A stretch of DNA of 64,000 bases from Actinopolyspora halophila DSM 43834 (lineage in GTDB: Bacteria; Actinomycetota; Actinomycetes; Mycobacteriales; Pseudonocardiaceae): positions 1,591,276-1,655,275 of the forward strand of contig NZ_AQUI01000002.1 in assembly GCF_000371785.1 (NCBI RefSeq). The letters are read 5' to 3'. Position 1 is the first letter of the stretch. Each line of letters begins with the position of its first letter. Both the position numbers and the translations under genes were made by a program. This document shows positions 34,114 to 43,195 of this stretch, one piece after another. Under the pieces are notes generated by a model. The model was given only the letters and a program-made list of their open reading frames with translations. It did no database searches and had not been told where the DNA came from.

Positions 34114-35097
34114 ATGCGGAAGATCGCCGTTGTACTGGTGCTGCTCACGGGATTCGGTGGACTGATCGGCGTGGGCGCGGTAACCGGCCTGTTGGCCGGG
34201 ATGGGCGGTGGAGAGCGGACGAGCGGGGCGAGATGCGGTGCCGCGCTGGGTGCCTCCGGAACGGCGGATTCGCGCGGCAGGCGAATGGCGCAGGGGCTCG
34301 GTGGCGAGCAGCAGCGGGTCGTCGAGCGGATCATCGAGGTGGGCAAGCGACGCGAGTTACCTCCGCGCGCGTGGCAGATCGCGATCCAGGCGGGCAAGAC
34401 CGAGTCGGACCTGCGCAACCTGAACTACGGCCATGCGGACTCGCTGGGGGTGTTCCAGATGCGTCCGTCGATGAACTGGGGGTCGCCCCAGCAGGTGACC
34501 GACCTGGGATACGCGATCAACAAGTTCTACGACGAGTTGTTGGAGGTCGACGACTGGAAGGACATGCGCCCCGGAACGGCCGCACAGGCCGTGGAACGCT
34601 CGGCCTTCCCCACCCGTTACCACGAGGTCGAGTCGATGGCCGCGCATCTGGTCGGTGACGAGGGCGATACGCGGGTGTCCAACGACTGCTCCGGAACTCC
34701 GGACGCCGGTGAACTCACCACGAAGGTGGTCGACTACGCCAGGGATCAGCTCGGCTCCCCCTACGTCTGGGGAGCGGAGGGTCCGAACCGGTTCGACTGC
34801 TCGGGTCTGACGCAACGTGCGTGGGCGGCGGCGGGGGTGGAGATCCCCCGGGTGTCGCAGGATCAGTACCACTCCGGCGGGGCCATGGTTCCGCTGAGCA
34901 AAGCCCGCAACGGCGATCTGGTTTTCTGGGGTCACGGGCGCGACTCCGACTCGGTGCACCACGTGGCGCTCTACATCGGGGACAACAAGGTGCTGCACGC
35001 GCCGCAGCCCGGTGAGAAGGTGGAGATCACCGAGCTCTGGGACGGCGGGGAACTGCTTCCCACGGCGGTACGCCCGTCCAGGGCCCGGGCGAGTTGA
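34114..35097 (+). CDS. VirB1-like peptidoglycan hydrolase with NlpC/P60 domain
   Basis: A 327-residue exported enzyme. A hydrophobic signal anchor (VVLVLLTGFGGLIGVGAVTG) is followed by a transglycosylase-like region (residues about 70-160, with SDLRNLNYGHADSLGVFQMR) and a C-terminal NlpC/P60 domain. The nucleophile is Cys in RFDCSGLTQRAW at about 229. The His lies in HHVALYIG and the third polar residue in VLHAPQPGEKV. Such enzymes open the wall for secretion assemblies, and the two-domain design matches VirB1 homologues of Gram-positive T4SS. Last gene of the operon, 15 bases after its neighbour. Confidence 0.85.
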   Translation: MRKIAVVLVLLTGFGGLIGVGAVTGLLAGMGGGERTSGARCGAALGASGTADSRGRRMAQGLGGEQQRVVERIIEVGKRRELPPRAWQIAIQAGKTESDLRNLNYGHADSLGVFQMRPSMNWGSPQQVTDLGYAINKFYDELLEVDDWKDMRPGTAAQAVERSAFPTRYHEVESMAAHLVGDEGDTRVSNDCSGTPDAGELTTKVVDYARDQLGSPYVWGAEGPNRFDCSGLTQRAWAAAGVEIPRVSQDQYHSGGAMVPLSKARNGDLVFWGHGRDSDSVHHVALYIGDNKVLHAPQPGEKVEITELWDGGELLPTAVRPSRARAS

Positions 35098-35220
35098 ACG
35101 CCCCCGGGGCGCCGCGAGGAGGACGTGGGAACACCGGCGTTCACCGCTTGCGCGTGTGAGCGTCCCGGTCACTCGAACGGTGGTCCGACGGTTCTGCCGT
35201 CTTCTCCTAGGAGGACGAAC

Positions 35221-35676
35221 ATGTTCACCCCTGATCCGATCCCCCGGCCGAGCGGCCCACCGGCGTCGAGCACCCCGCTCGCCGACTACCTGTCGTGGAC
35301 GCGGTACGGAACCGACGACGACTACGCCGTCCTGCCGCGCTCCTTGGCCGAGTCGATGCCGCTGCCGTGGCAACAGCACATGCGCGACCTGCTCGCGGAG
35401 TTCCACCAGGCGTTCGGGCATCTACAGTGGCCGGTTTACCGCGTCCTCCCGAGTGGCTACGAACGCCTGACCGAGCTCGACGAGCAGCAGCTCTCCGAGA
35501 TCGGTTGCACCATGGAGCTCGGTGACAACGGAGAACCGGAGTACCGGTTGCGGGACGGAAGCAGGGTCGAGAACCCGGAGGAGCGGCGGGTCCTCGTTCC
35601 CCGCCCGGACCCGATCCCGAATCGGCACACGGGGGTCGAGGGGACTTCCGCAGGCCCCGCCCCGCCGAACCGGTGA
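35221..35676 (+). CDS. Hypothetical protein, 151 aa
   Basis: No recognised family. The protein starts MFTPDPIPRPSGPP; its central part (DYLSWTRYGTDDDYAVLPRS, LPWQQHMRDLLAEFHQAFG) is amphipathic helical and its C-terminal third is Pro/Arg-rich. The ATG at 35221 is preceded by an excellent AGGAGG ribosome site. It may be linked to the secretion operon (gap 123 bases). No signal peptide. Confidence 0.75.
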   Translation: MFTPDPIPRPSGPPASSTPLADYLSWTRYGTDDDYAVLPRSLAESMPLPWQQHMRDLLAEFHQAFGHLQWPVYRVLPSGYERLTELDEQQLSEIGCTMELGDNGEPEYRLRDGSRVENPEERRVLVPRPDPIPNRHTGVEGTSAGPAPPNR

Positions 35677-35814
35677 GCGGGAAACGACGAGCGGGGAGCG
35701 CTCGTGGTGACGTTCGAGCCGGTACGCGACACCGGGACCACGACACCGGGGTGGTGGAGTGCTCGGCGGGACGCGGAACGTGACATCGTGGCCCGCGCGT
35801 GCGAGGCTCGGGTC

Positions 35815-36018
35815 ATGGCCACGAACGGCTGGTACTTCTGCTTGAAGCACCGACGAGTCGAAGCACCGGGTGAAGTGTGTCGGGCGCTCAATCGTCTCGG
35901 ACCGTACAGCGACCGTGCCTCGGCCGAGAACGCGCTGGATCTCGCCCATCGGCGGACCGAGCAGGCCGACGAGTCCGATCGGCGCTGGAACGAGCCTTCG
36001 GAGGGCGGGGAGCTCTGA
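35815..36018 (+). CDS. Small conserved actinobacterial protein, 67 aa
   Basis: A short soluble protein: MATNGWYFCLKHRRVE, then CRALNRLGPYSDRASAENAL, with one aromatic N-terminal motif (WYFCLKH) and an acidic C-terminal helix. Similar proteins of about 65-70 residues occur in many actinobacteria; the function is unknown. The ATG at 35815 fits that size. An earlier ATG at 35704 would add a non-matching N-terminus. It ends just before the RNB gene and is probably in the same transcript. Confidence 0.7.
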   Translation: MATNGWYFCLKHRRVEAPGEVCRALNRLGPYSDRASAENALDLAHRRTEQADESDRRWNEPSEGGEL

Positions 36019-36025
36019 CTTTCCG

Positions 36026-37558
36026 ATGGTGGCGCGGGATTCGAGACAGGTGGACTCCCACTCCCGCGCCGCCGCCCGTGCGGATGTCGCCGCCGACCCC
36101 GCCGGACCGGTCGATACGGATCCCGTGCCTTCCGAGGGGACGGACTTCACGGGTATCCGCCGCGAGTTCGGCTTGCCGTTCGAGTTTCCCGTGCCCGCGT
36201 TGACGGAGGCCGAGCAGACCGCCGTCGCCTTCGAGTCGTGCCCCGCGCGAAGCGAGGCCACCGGGCTTCCGCTGGTGACCGTCGATCCGCCCGGTGCGAA
36301 GGACCTGGACCAGGCGGTACTGCTCGAGAGGACAGGGCGGGGCGGGTTCCGCGTCCGCTACGCCGTCGCGGACATGGCCGTCTTCGTCCCACCCGGTGGT
36401 GAACTGGAACGGGAAACCCTGCGCAGAGGGCAGAGTCTCTACCTGCCGGACGGGGTGGTGCCGTTACACCCCACCCTGCTCTCCGAGAGCGCCGCGAGTC
36501 TGCTGCCCGAGCAGGTGCGGCCCGCGATGCTCTGGACGATCGAGTTGGACGACACGGGAACCGTGGTTCGGGTGGACCTGCGCCGCGCCACCGTCAGATC
36601 GGTGGCCGCGCTCGACTACGAGAGCGTGCTCCGTTCCTTCGAAGCGGGTGCCCCGCACCCCTCCCTGGCTCCGCTTCCCGAGGTGGGGGAACTCCTCCGG
36701 GAACGGACGATGCACCGTGGGGCGATCGAACTCGGGCTGCCGGAACAGCGGGTCGAGCTCTCCCGGGAGCAGGGGTGGAGGCTCGGGCTGCGCAGCCGAA
36801 CCTGGCCGGAGGTGTTCAACGCGGAGCTCTCGTTGCTGACCGGTATGTGCGCGGCCGAGATCATGCTCTCCGCCGGGGTCGGGGTGTTGCGCACCGTTCC
36901 GGAACCGGAGGAAGCGGCCGTGGCCCGGCTGCGTCGCTCGGCGGAGCGGCTGGGAATCCACTGGACCGCGGAACAGGGACCGGCGGAATTCCTGGCCGGG
37001 CTCGATCCACGACGTCCCGAATCGCTGGCGCTGCACGTGGCCGGCACCGGACTGCTGCGCGGGGCCGGATACACAGCTTTCAGCGGCGACATCCCCTCCA
37101 GTCCCTCCCACGCCGGGATCGGAGCCGCCTACGCCCATGTGACGGCACCGCTGCGGCGGCTGGTGGACAGGTTCTGCGCGGAGATGTGCCTGGCCGTCGT
37201 CACGGGGAGCTCGATCCCCGGTTGGGTGAGCGAGCGCATCGAGGAGCTCCCCTCGGTGATGGGGAACTCGGACAGGCTGGCCACCAGGGTGGAACGGGCT
37301 TGTGTCGCGCAGGTCCAGTCCTGGGAACTGACCGGACGTGTCGGCGAGTCGTTCACGGCCACGGTGCTGCGCACGGAGCCGGGCGGGCAGGCGGGGGAAG
37401 TGTTCGTCGGGGAACCACCGGTGATCGCCCGTTGCGTCGGCACCGGATTGGTGGAGGGGAGCCGCGTTCCCGTGCGGCTCGCGGAGGTCGATCCCGCGCG
37501 ACGGCGGGTTCTGTTCGAAGTCGCCAACCACACACCCGCCCTGTCTGGCGCGCACTGA
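36026..37558 (+). CDS. RNB-domain ribonuclease
   Basis: A 510-residue exoribonuclease-like protein. The RNB catalytic motif LVTVDPPGAKDLDQAVLLER (about residues 85-105) carries the metal-binding Asp residues. Usual followers are RYAVADMAVFVPPGG, RRGQSLYLPDGVVPLHPTLL, and the C-terminal YAHVTAPLRRLVDRFCAEM. It lacks the cold-shock and S1 domains of RNase II/R and is shorter, as is usual for the actinobacterial form. The ATG at 36026 overlaps no gene and has no strong ribosome site; GTG at 36029 is possible. Confidence 0.85.
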   Translation: MVARDSRQVDSHSRAAARADVAADPAGPVDTDPVPSEGTDFTGIRREFGLPFEFPVPALTEAEQTAVAFESCPARSEATGLPLVTVDPPGAKDLDQAVLLERTGRGGFRVRYAVADMAVFVPPGGELERETLRRGQSLYLPDGVVPLHPTLLSESAASLLPEQVRPAMLWTIELDDTGTVVRVDLRRATVRSVAALDYESVLRSFEAGAPHPSLAPLPEVGELLRERTMHRGAIELGLPEQRVELSREQGWRLGLRSRTWPEVFNAELSLLTGMCAAEIMLSAGVGVLRTVPEPEEAAVARLRRSAERLGIHWTAEQGPAEFLAGLDPRRPESLALHVAGTGLLRGAGYTAFSGDIPSSPSHAGIGAAYAHVTAPLRRLVDRFCAEMCLAVVTGSSIPGWVSERIEELPSVMGNSDRLATRVERACVAQVQSWELTGRVGESFTATVLRTEPGGQAGEVFVGEPPVIARCVGTGLVEGSRVPVRLAEVDPARRRVLFEVANHTPALSGAH

Positions 37559-37613
37559 TCGTGGGCGTGAGAGTGGGGGCGACAGGTGATCCGGTTTACG
37601 AGAAGGAGCCACG

Positions 37614-38279
37614 GTGGTTGATGTTCGGAACCTGACCGTCGGAGTGCTGGGTGGCACGGGCGCTCAGGGCAAGGGACTGGCGATCCGTTGGGCCCAGGCC
37701 GGGCTGAACGTGCTGATCGGTTCGCGTTCCGCGGAACGTGCCGAGCAGGCCGCGGAGGAGATCGCCGAAGCCGGTGGTGGCTCTGTCCGGGGGTGCGACA
37801 ATTCGGAGTGCGCGGCTCGGGCCGACGTGGTGTTGGCCGCGTTGCCCTGGGAGGCACACGCGGACACGTTGAGCGAGCTGCGCTCGGAGTTGGCGGAAAA
37901 GATCGTGATCGACTGCGTCAATCCGCTCGGCTTCGACAAGAAGGGGCCGTACGCGCTCGAGGTCGAGGAGGGCAGTGCCGCCCAGCAGGCGGAGGCTCTG
38001 TTGCCGGACTCCAGGGTGACGGCGGCGTTCCATCACGTCTCGGCCGTCAAGCTGGCGGACACGTCCGTGCGGCACGTGGATCTGGACGTGCTGGTGCTCG
38101 GGGACGACAGGGAGGCCACGGACCTGGTCAGGGCGTTGGCCGACGTCATCCCCGGGGTGCGGGGCATCTACGGAGGCAGGCTGCGCAACGCCCACCAGGT
38201 GGAAGCGCTCACGGCGAACGTCATCGCGATCAACCGGCGCTACAAGGCTCACGCCGGGCTCCGCATCACCGACGTGTGA
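37614..38279 (+). CDS. npdG: NADPH-dependent F420 reductase
   Basis: A 221-residue oxidoreductase (Fno/NpdG type) that exchanges hydride between NADPH and deazaflavin cofactor F420. The Rossmann motif reads TVGVLGGTGAQGKGLAIRWA, then LIGSRSAERAEQAAEE senses NADP phosphate. DVVLAALPWEAHADTL and KIVIDCVNPLGFDKKG follow, and the C-terminal ALTANVIAINRRYKAHAGLRI closes the domain. The GTG at 37614 follows GAAGGAGCC. F420 use is typical of actinomycetes. Confidence 0.92.
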   Translation: MVDVRNLTVGVLGGTGAQGKGLAIRWAQAGLNVLIGSRSAERAEQAAEEIAEAGGGSVRGCDNSECAARADVVLAALPWEAHADTLSELRSELAEKIVIDCVNPLGFDKKGPYALEVEEGSAAQQAEALLPDSRVTAAFHHVSAVKLADTSVRHVDLDVLVLGDDREATDLVRALADVIPGVRGIYGGRLRNAHQVEALTANVIAINRRYKAHAGLRITDV

Positions 38280-38388
38280 CGGCCTCTCCGTCGCGGAAGG
38301 AGAGCGCACCCCTCTCTCGTGCCGAGGAGGGTTCGCGGTGCGTCGCACGGAGTGCTCGGCCCCCGGGATCCGGGTGATCTTCGGGGCG

Positions 38389-38418
38389 CGGGGGCGGACG
38401 ATTTTCGGTCCGCCCCCG
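38389..38418. terminator. Hairpin between convergent npdG and panB
   Basis: A perfect 11-bp stem CGGGGGCGGAC/GTCCGCCCCCG (38389-38399, 38408-38418) with an eight-base loop, followed on the plus strand by GTTT. It is suitable to stop transcription from both sides. Confidence 0.75.
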
Positions 38419-38481
38419 TTTCCCGGCAGAACGGAAGCGCTCCGCTCCTCACGGAGACCCGCTACCGGGAGCCGGCGCCGC

Positions 38482-39366
38482 TCAATCGAAACTGTGCTCG
38501 GGCGCGGGGAACCTGCCGTCGCGCACTTCCGTGGCGAAGCTGTCCGCCGCTTGGGAGAGGATGTTGCCCAGCTCCGCGTAGCGCTTGACGAAGCGCGCCG
38601 TGTGGCCGGTGTTGAGCCCGGCCATATCGGTCCAGACCAGCACCTGGCCGTCGCACTCCGGGCCGGCGCCGATTCCGACCGTGGGGATGGTGAGTTCCGC
38701 GGTCACCCGTTTCGCCGCCGCCGCGGAAACCATCTCGAGCACCACCGCGAAGGCGCCCGCGTCCTGCAACGCTCGGGCGTCGGTGAGCAGCTCCTCGGCG
38801 CGGTCCCCCCGGGCCTGCACCCGGTATCCTCCCAAGCCGTGCTCGCTCTGCGGAGTGAAGCCGATGTGGCCCATCACAGGGATCCCGGCGGCCACCAGCG
38901 CGTCCACGTGTGCCGCGTAACGAGCGCCGCCTTCCAGCTTGACGGCGTGGGCCCCCGCCTTCATGAACCGCACGGCGGTGTGCATGGCCTCCTCGGGGGA
39001 GGCCTGATACGACCCGAACGGCAGGTCGACCACGACGAGCGCGTGCTCGACCGCCCCGACCACGGCACGTACCAGCGGGAGCATCTCCTCCACAGTGATC
39101 GGAAGCGAGGACTCGTAGCCGTACACATTGTTCGCGGCCGAATCGCCGACCAGCAGCACCGGTATCCCGGCCTGGTCGAATATGCGTGCCGTGTACGTGT
39201 CGTAGGAGGTCAGCATCGGCCACGGTTCGCCGCGCTGCTTGTACTCCCTCAGATGGTGGGTACGCACCCTGCGACGCTGTGGTGTCGAACCGTAGGGTGC
39301 TCCGGTCTCGGCAGCGCTGGAGCCGTTCGGCGTGCCCCGCGTGCTCTCGTTCTCGGTTCCGGACAT
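38482..39366 (-). CDS. panB: 3-methyl-2-oxobutanoate hydroxymethyltransferase
   Basis: Makes ketopantoate from 2-oxoisovalerate and methylene-tetrahydrofolate, the first step of pantothenate and CoA synthesis. The 294 residues include [40 protein letters not shown] (metal-binding Asp), [40 protein letters not shown], and [20 protein letters not shown] with the catalytic Glu. About 35 polar residues precede the core. Two ATGs six bases apart (39366, 39372) share the ribosome site GAGGAAGAGG; I choose the second. Confidence 0.95.
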   Translation of the reverse strand: MSGTENESTRGTPNGSSAAETGAPYGSTPQRRRVRTHHLREYKQRGEPWPMLTSYDTYTARIFDQAGIPVLLVGDSAANNVYGYESSLPITVEEMLPLVRAVVGAVEHALVVVDLPFGSYQASPEEAMHTAVRFMKAGAHAVKLEGGARYAAHVDALVAAGIPVMGHIGFTPQSEHGLGGYRVQARGDRAEELLTDARALQDAGAFAVVLEMVSAAAAKRVTAELTIPTVGIGAGPECDGQVLVWTDMAGLNTGHTARFVKRYAELGNILSQAADSFATEVRDGRFPAPEHSFD

Positions 39367-39556
39367 GTTCATCCTCTTCCTCGCGGCCCTTCGGCGGGTC
39401 CACGGGTTCAGTCGCGGATGTCTGCACCCCAAGACTGGCACCGGGACGAGCAGAACTCGACACTTTCCGGCCTACGTCACAGGGAGTCCGCGCGGGAACC
39501 CCGTGGTCCCGGCTTCGGTTGACTTCGAGTGCGCTCGAAGTGGGAGCTTGTCCGAC

Positions 39557-40390
39557 ATGACCGAGATCGGACAGCGACAGCACGCGGCGACCGAGGAGTG
39601 GAGGACCGATTCCGTCGACGTCGTGAGATATCTGGAACGGATCGGGGTCCCGTGGCCGTTCCCGTCGGTGGAAGCCCTGTACAGGCTCCATCGCGCCCAT
39701 GTCGGCACGATCCCCTTCGAGAACATCGACGTGGTGCTCGAAGCGCATCCCGGTCTGGGACTGAACGCCATCGAGTCGAAGTTGGTCGGCAGCAGGAGGG
39801 GAGGGTACTGCTACGAGCACGCGCTGCTGTTCGCCGCCGTTCTCGAACGACTAGGTTTCACGGTGTCCAGGCACATAGCCCGGGTTCAGCCCGATCACCC
39901 CGGCCCGTACACCCACATGATGTTGGTTGTCTCCGTCGAGGGGGACGACTACCTGGCCGACGTGGGATTCGGAGCCGGAGTGCTGGATCCGATCCCCCTG
40001 CGTGACGGTGAGGTGGTCGACCAGGCCGGGTGGCCGCACCGGCTCCGCCGGGACGGCGCCGGCTGGACGCTGGAAAAGCACGCCCGGAAGGGCTGGGAGG
40101 CGCTGCACACCTTCGACAGGGCTCCGGCGCGACCGGTGGACTACGAGGTGGCGCACCACTACACGGCCACCCACCCGGACTCGCCGTTCGTCGGAAAGCC
40201 GGTGGTCATGCGCATCGAGCAGGGCAGGGTACGCAAACTGGTCGGCACGGAGCTCGTCGTCGAGTCCCCGGAGGGCGAACTCGCTCGGGAGACGGTTTCC
40301 GGCGCTCGGTTGGGCGAGACGCTGCGCGAGCTCGGCGTCGAGCTCACGGAGGAGGAGCTGCGGTCGCTGCACACCAGGACCGGGATGTGA
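39557..40390 (+). CDS. nat: Arylamine N-acetyltransferase
   Basis: A 277-residue acetyl-CoA-dependent enzyme that N-acetylates arylamines and hydrazines. The catalytic triad is visible: Cys in SRRGGYCYEHALLFAAVLE (about residue 80), His in PYTHMMLVVSVEG (about 118) and Asp in DDYLADVGFGAGVLDPIPL (about 133). RAHVGTIPFENIDVVL at the N-terminus is also typical. In mycobacteria NAT influences mycolate metabolism; here the natural substrate is unknown. The ATG at 39557 matches homologue length. Divergent from panB. Confidence 0.92.
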   Translation: MTEIGQRQHAATEEWRTDSVDVVRYLERIGVPWPFPSVEALYRLHRAHVGTIPFENIDVVLEAHPGLGLNAIESKLVGSRRGGYCYEHALLFAAVLERLGFTVSRHIARVQPDHPGPYTHMMLVVSVEGDDYLADVGFGAGVLDPIPLRDGEVVDQAGWPHRLRRDGAGWTLEKHARKGWEALHTFDRAPARPVDYEVAHHYTATHPDSPFVGKPVVMRIEQGRVRKLVGTELVVESPEGELARETVSGARLGETLRELGVELTEEELRSLHTRTGM

Positions 40391-40477
40391 CCCCGCCCCC
40401 GCGCTGACCGCGCACGCGCGCCGCGCGGCGGCCCCCTTCCCGGGGCGCCGTCCTCACGAGCGTGCCGGTGCGAGCGC

Positions 40478-41101
40478 TCAGCTCAGGTGGGTCCTGCCTG
40501 CCTCACGGATGCCGCCGTGGACCCGCGGATGGAAGCGCCGAACCGCTTCGTCCAGCAGCGGGGCCGCGTTCTTGTCCGCGCCGACCGCAAGTCGGTACCC
40601 ACCGTGCGTCTCCTCCCGCGCCCGGAGGAGCTCCATCTCCGGGTGGCGCGGCCGGAACTCCCCGTCGGCGGGGAACAGGTCGAGCCGGACCACGGCCGCG
40701 GGGCGTCCGAAGCTGCGAGCGACCCACTTCCGGGAGATCTCGACGTTCGCCAACTCCTCCCAGCGGACCGTGAACGGCTTGCCGCGCGGATCGTGCCAGC
40801 GAACTCCGGACGGTTCGAGGAAGAGCTGCTGGGTGCGGGAGAACACCGGCCAGAAGAGGAGCAAGAGCAGCGCCGTGGCGAGCAGGACACCGCCGAACAG
40901 CCCGGTGAACACGCGCGCTCCTGTCCCACCGTCCACGCTGCCCCGGAACGCGCCGATCAGCAGGAGCAGCCCGAACGGACCGAGTACCACTCCACCGATC
41001 AGGACGTTACGCCGAAGTCTTCTGCCCACGTCGTAGACGACCGGTTGCGCGGCGTCCGGGTTCGATGGCGGGCCTGCCTGCGGGGGTTGTGGGAGGGTCA
41101 C
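40478..41101 (-). CDS. Two-helix membrane protein, PH-like cytoplasmic domain
   Basis: A 207-residue protein. A Pro-rich N-terminus is followed by two transmembrane segments (about 33-50, LIGGVVLGPFGLLLLIG, and 65-87, VFTGLFGGVLLATALLLLLF). The remaining part (FLEPSGVRWHDPRGKPFTVR, WEELANVEISRKW) resembles the bacterial PH-like domains that follow such helix pairs. The function is unknown. Its stop converges with nat. Confidence 0.7.
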   Translation of the reverse strand: MTLPQPPQAGPPSNPDAAQPVVYDVGRRLRRNVLIGGVVLGPFGLLLLIGAFRGSVDGGTGARVFTGLFGGVLLATALLLLLFWPVFSRTQQLFLEPSGVRWHDPRGKPFTVRWEELANVEISRKWVARSFGRPAAVVRLDLFPADGEFRPRHPEMELLRAREETHGGYRLAVGADKNAAPLLDEAVRRFHPRVHGGIREAGRTHLS

Positions 41102-41209
41102 GGGCGGGACCGTAGCGCACCCGGGCCGGTTCCATCAGGCGTTCGGGGCGAGGACCGGACCGAAGGGACCACTCGGCCGAAACCCGAGGCCCGGCCAGGA
41201 AGAATCCGG

Positions 41210-42985
41210 TCAGGGACGTGCCTCGTGCCAACGATTGGTCACCGGGAGTCTGCGATCCCTGCCGAAGGCCTTCAGGGTGATCTTGGTGCCCGGCGGGTAC
41301 TGCCTGCGCTTGTGCTCCGCCCGGTCCACCATCCGCAGCACCCGTTCGACGAGCTGGGCGTCGAAGCCCTGCCCGATGAGCTCCGCGTAGCTCCGGTCGC
41401 CCTCCACGTAGCCGTCGAGGATCTCGTCGAGCACCTCGTACGGTGGCAGCGAGTCGGTGTCCACCTGCCCGGGACGCAGTTCGGCCGAGGGAGCCTTCGT
41501 GATCGACCCCTCCGGGATCGGCGGGGTCGCCCCGCGCTTCTCCGCCTCGTCGTTGCGCCAGCGGGCCAATCGCCACACCAGGGTCTTGGGCACGTCCTTG
41601 ATCGGGGCGAACCCTCCGACGGCGTCGCCGTAGAGGGTCGAATAACCCACCGCGAGCTCGGTCTTGTTCCCCGGAGCCAGCACCAACCGTCCGTGCTGGT
41701 TGGACAACGCCATCAGGGTCATGCCCCTGCAACGCGCCTGTATGTTCTCCTCGGCCAGTCCGGACAGCCCCAGCTGATCGACGAAGACCCGCACCATGTC
41801 CTCGATCGCGTGGGTCTCGAAGTGACAGCCGAGTCGTTCCGCCAGCTCGGCGGCATCGGAACGGGAGTGCTCCGAGGAGTAGTGCGAAGGCAGCGACACC
41901 CCGTACAGTGCCCCCGGCCCCAGCGCGTCGACGGCCAGGGCCGCGCACACCGAGGAGTCGATCCCTCCCGAGAACCCGAAGGTCACCGCCGCGAAGCCGT
42001 TCTTGCGTACATAGTCCCGCAGCCCGGTGACCAGGGCCGACCAGATCTCGGCCTCTTCCGACAGCGCCTCGACGACCGGGCTGTCCGGCTGCAGCGGTTC
42101 GTACTCCGGCACCGGATCGGGGGACAGCGTGATCCTGCTGACGTGGAAGGCGGGCAGTGCCTTCGGCCGGAAGTGCAGCGGTACGTCCTGCTCCACGGGC
42201 TCCGGAGCGACCTCGGTCGAGGTGTACCCACCCGCGGTCAGGTCCAGATCGTGCAGCAGCAGGCACTCGGAGAACCGCGGAGCACGCGCCAGGATCTCGC
42301 CGTGGTTCGTCGCGATCATCGAATCGCCGTCGAAGACGAGCTCGTCCTGTGCGCCGACGAGGTTGACATAGGCCATCGGAGCGTCGGCCTCGGCCGCCCG
42401 ACGTACCACGAGAGAGGTGCGTTCCTCGTTCTTGGAGCGTTGATACGGAGAACCGTTGACGCAGACCACCGCGTCCACCCCGACCCGGCCGAGCGCCGCG
42501 ACCGGACCGCCGTTCTGCCAGATGTCCTCGCAGATGACCACCCCGACGTCCAGACCGTGCATCCGCACGATCGGCAGGTCGTACCCGGGGGCGAAGTAGC
42601 GCGCCTCGTCGAAGACGCCGTAGTTGGGCAGGTGGTGCTTGTGGTAGGTGTCGACCACCTCGCCGCCGTACAGCAGCGAAGCCGCGTTGCGGATCCCCTC
42701 GTCCTCGTGGTCCAGGTGCCCCACGATCACGAGCGAGTCGCCGCATCCCTCCTCCCGGAGCCGCTCCGCCAGCGACTCGATCCCGGAGCGGTTGGCCGCT
42801 GCGAACGACTTCCGCAGCGCCAGGTCCTCCACGGGATATCCGGCCAGCGCCATCTCCGGAAACGCCACGACGTGGGCACCCTGTTCGACGGCCTCCTTGG
42901 CGCGTTCCACGATCATCGAGCTGTTACCGGTGATGTCGCCGACGCGGGCGTTTACCTGAGCCAGGGCGATGCGCAACTGCGGCAT
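41210..42985 (-). CDS. nadE: Glutamine-dependent NAD+ synthetase
   Basis: Converts nicotinic acid adenine dinucleotide to NAD+ with ammonia from glutamine; 591 residues. The N-terminal CN-hydrolase (glutaminase) domain shows the triad Glu in FPEMALAGYPVEDL (about 44), Lys in YHKHHLPNYGVFDEA (about 115) and Cys in VGVVICEDIWQNGG (about 151). The synthetase domain has the PP-loop GFSGGIDSSVCAALAV (about 337) and later KAPSAELRPGQVDTDSLPPY. The C-terminus reads RQYPPGTKITLKAFGRDRRL. Length and domains match the long actinobacterial form. Start ATG at 42985. Confidence 0.95.
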   Translation of the reverse strand: MPQLRIALAQVNARVGDITGNSSMIVERAKEAVEQGAHVVAFPEMALAGYPVEDLALRKSFAAANRSGIESLAERLREEGCGDSLVIVGHLDHEDEGIRNAASLLYGGEVVDTYHKHHLPNYGVFDEARYFAPGYDLPIVRMHGLDVGVVICEDIWQNGGPVAALGRVGVDAVVCVNGSPYQRSKNEERTSLVVRRAAEADAPMAYVNLVGAQDELVFDGDSMIATNHGEILARAPRFSECLLLHDLDLTAGGYTSTEVAPEPVEQDVPLHFRPKALPAFHVSRITLSPDPVPEYEPLQPDSPVVEALSEEAEIWSALVTGLRDYVRKNGFAAVTFGFSGGIDSSVCAALAVDALGPGALYGVSLPSHYSSEHSRSDAAELAERLGCHFETHAIEDMVRVFVDQLGLSGLAEENIQARCRGMTLMALSNQHGRLVLAPGNKTELAVGYSTLYGDAVGGFAPIKDVPKTLVWRLARWRNDEAEKRGATPPIPEGSITKAPSAELRPGQVDTDSLPPYEVLDEILDGYVEGDRSYAELIGQGFDAQLVERVLRMVDRAEHKRRQYPPGTKITLKAFGRDRRLPVTNRWHEARP

Positions 42986-43183
42986 GGCTCCATCTTCGCG
43001 CAGACCGGCGGTGCACGTTCGTCGGGGCGGCTCGTGTCGGTGTGTCGGCGAGAGGTCCAAGGGCCGGCGCGGAGTCGGGGATCCCGGTGAGGGTCCGCGC
43101 GGTTCGGACAGCTGGAAGGCCGGACACGCTGTCGTAGCGCATCCGTGACCGAGCGGGTGCGGCACGCGTGCGGGAGGAGGACT

Positions 43184-43189
43184 TAGGCT
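43184..43189 (+). promoter_or_regulatory. -10 box of the glutamine synthetase gene, leaderless arrangement
   Basis: TAGGCT ends exactly six bases before the ATG at 43196, so transcription would start at or next to the start codon. A GGAGGAGG lies further upstream (43172-43179) and would not be transcribed in that case. Confidence 0.45.
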
Positions 43190-43195
43190 GCGGGC

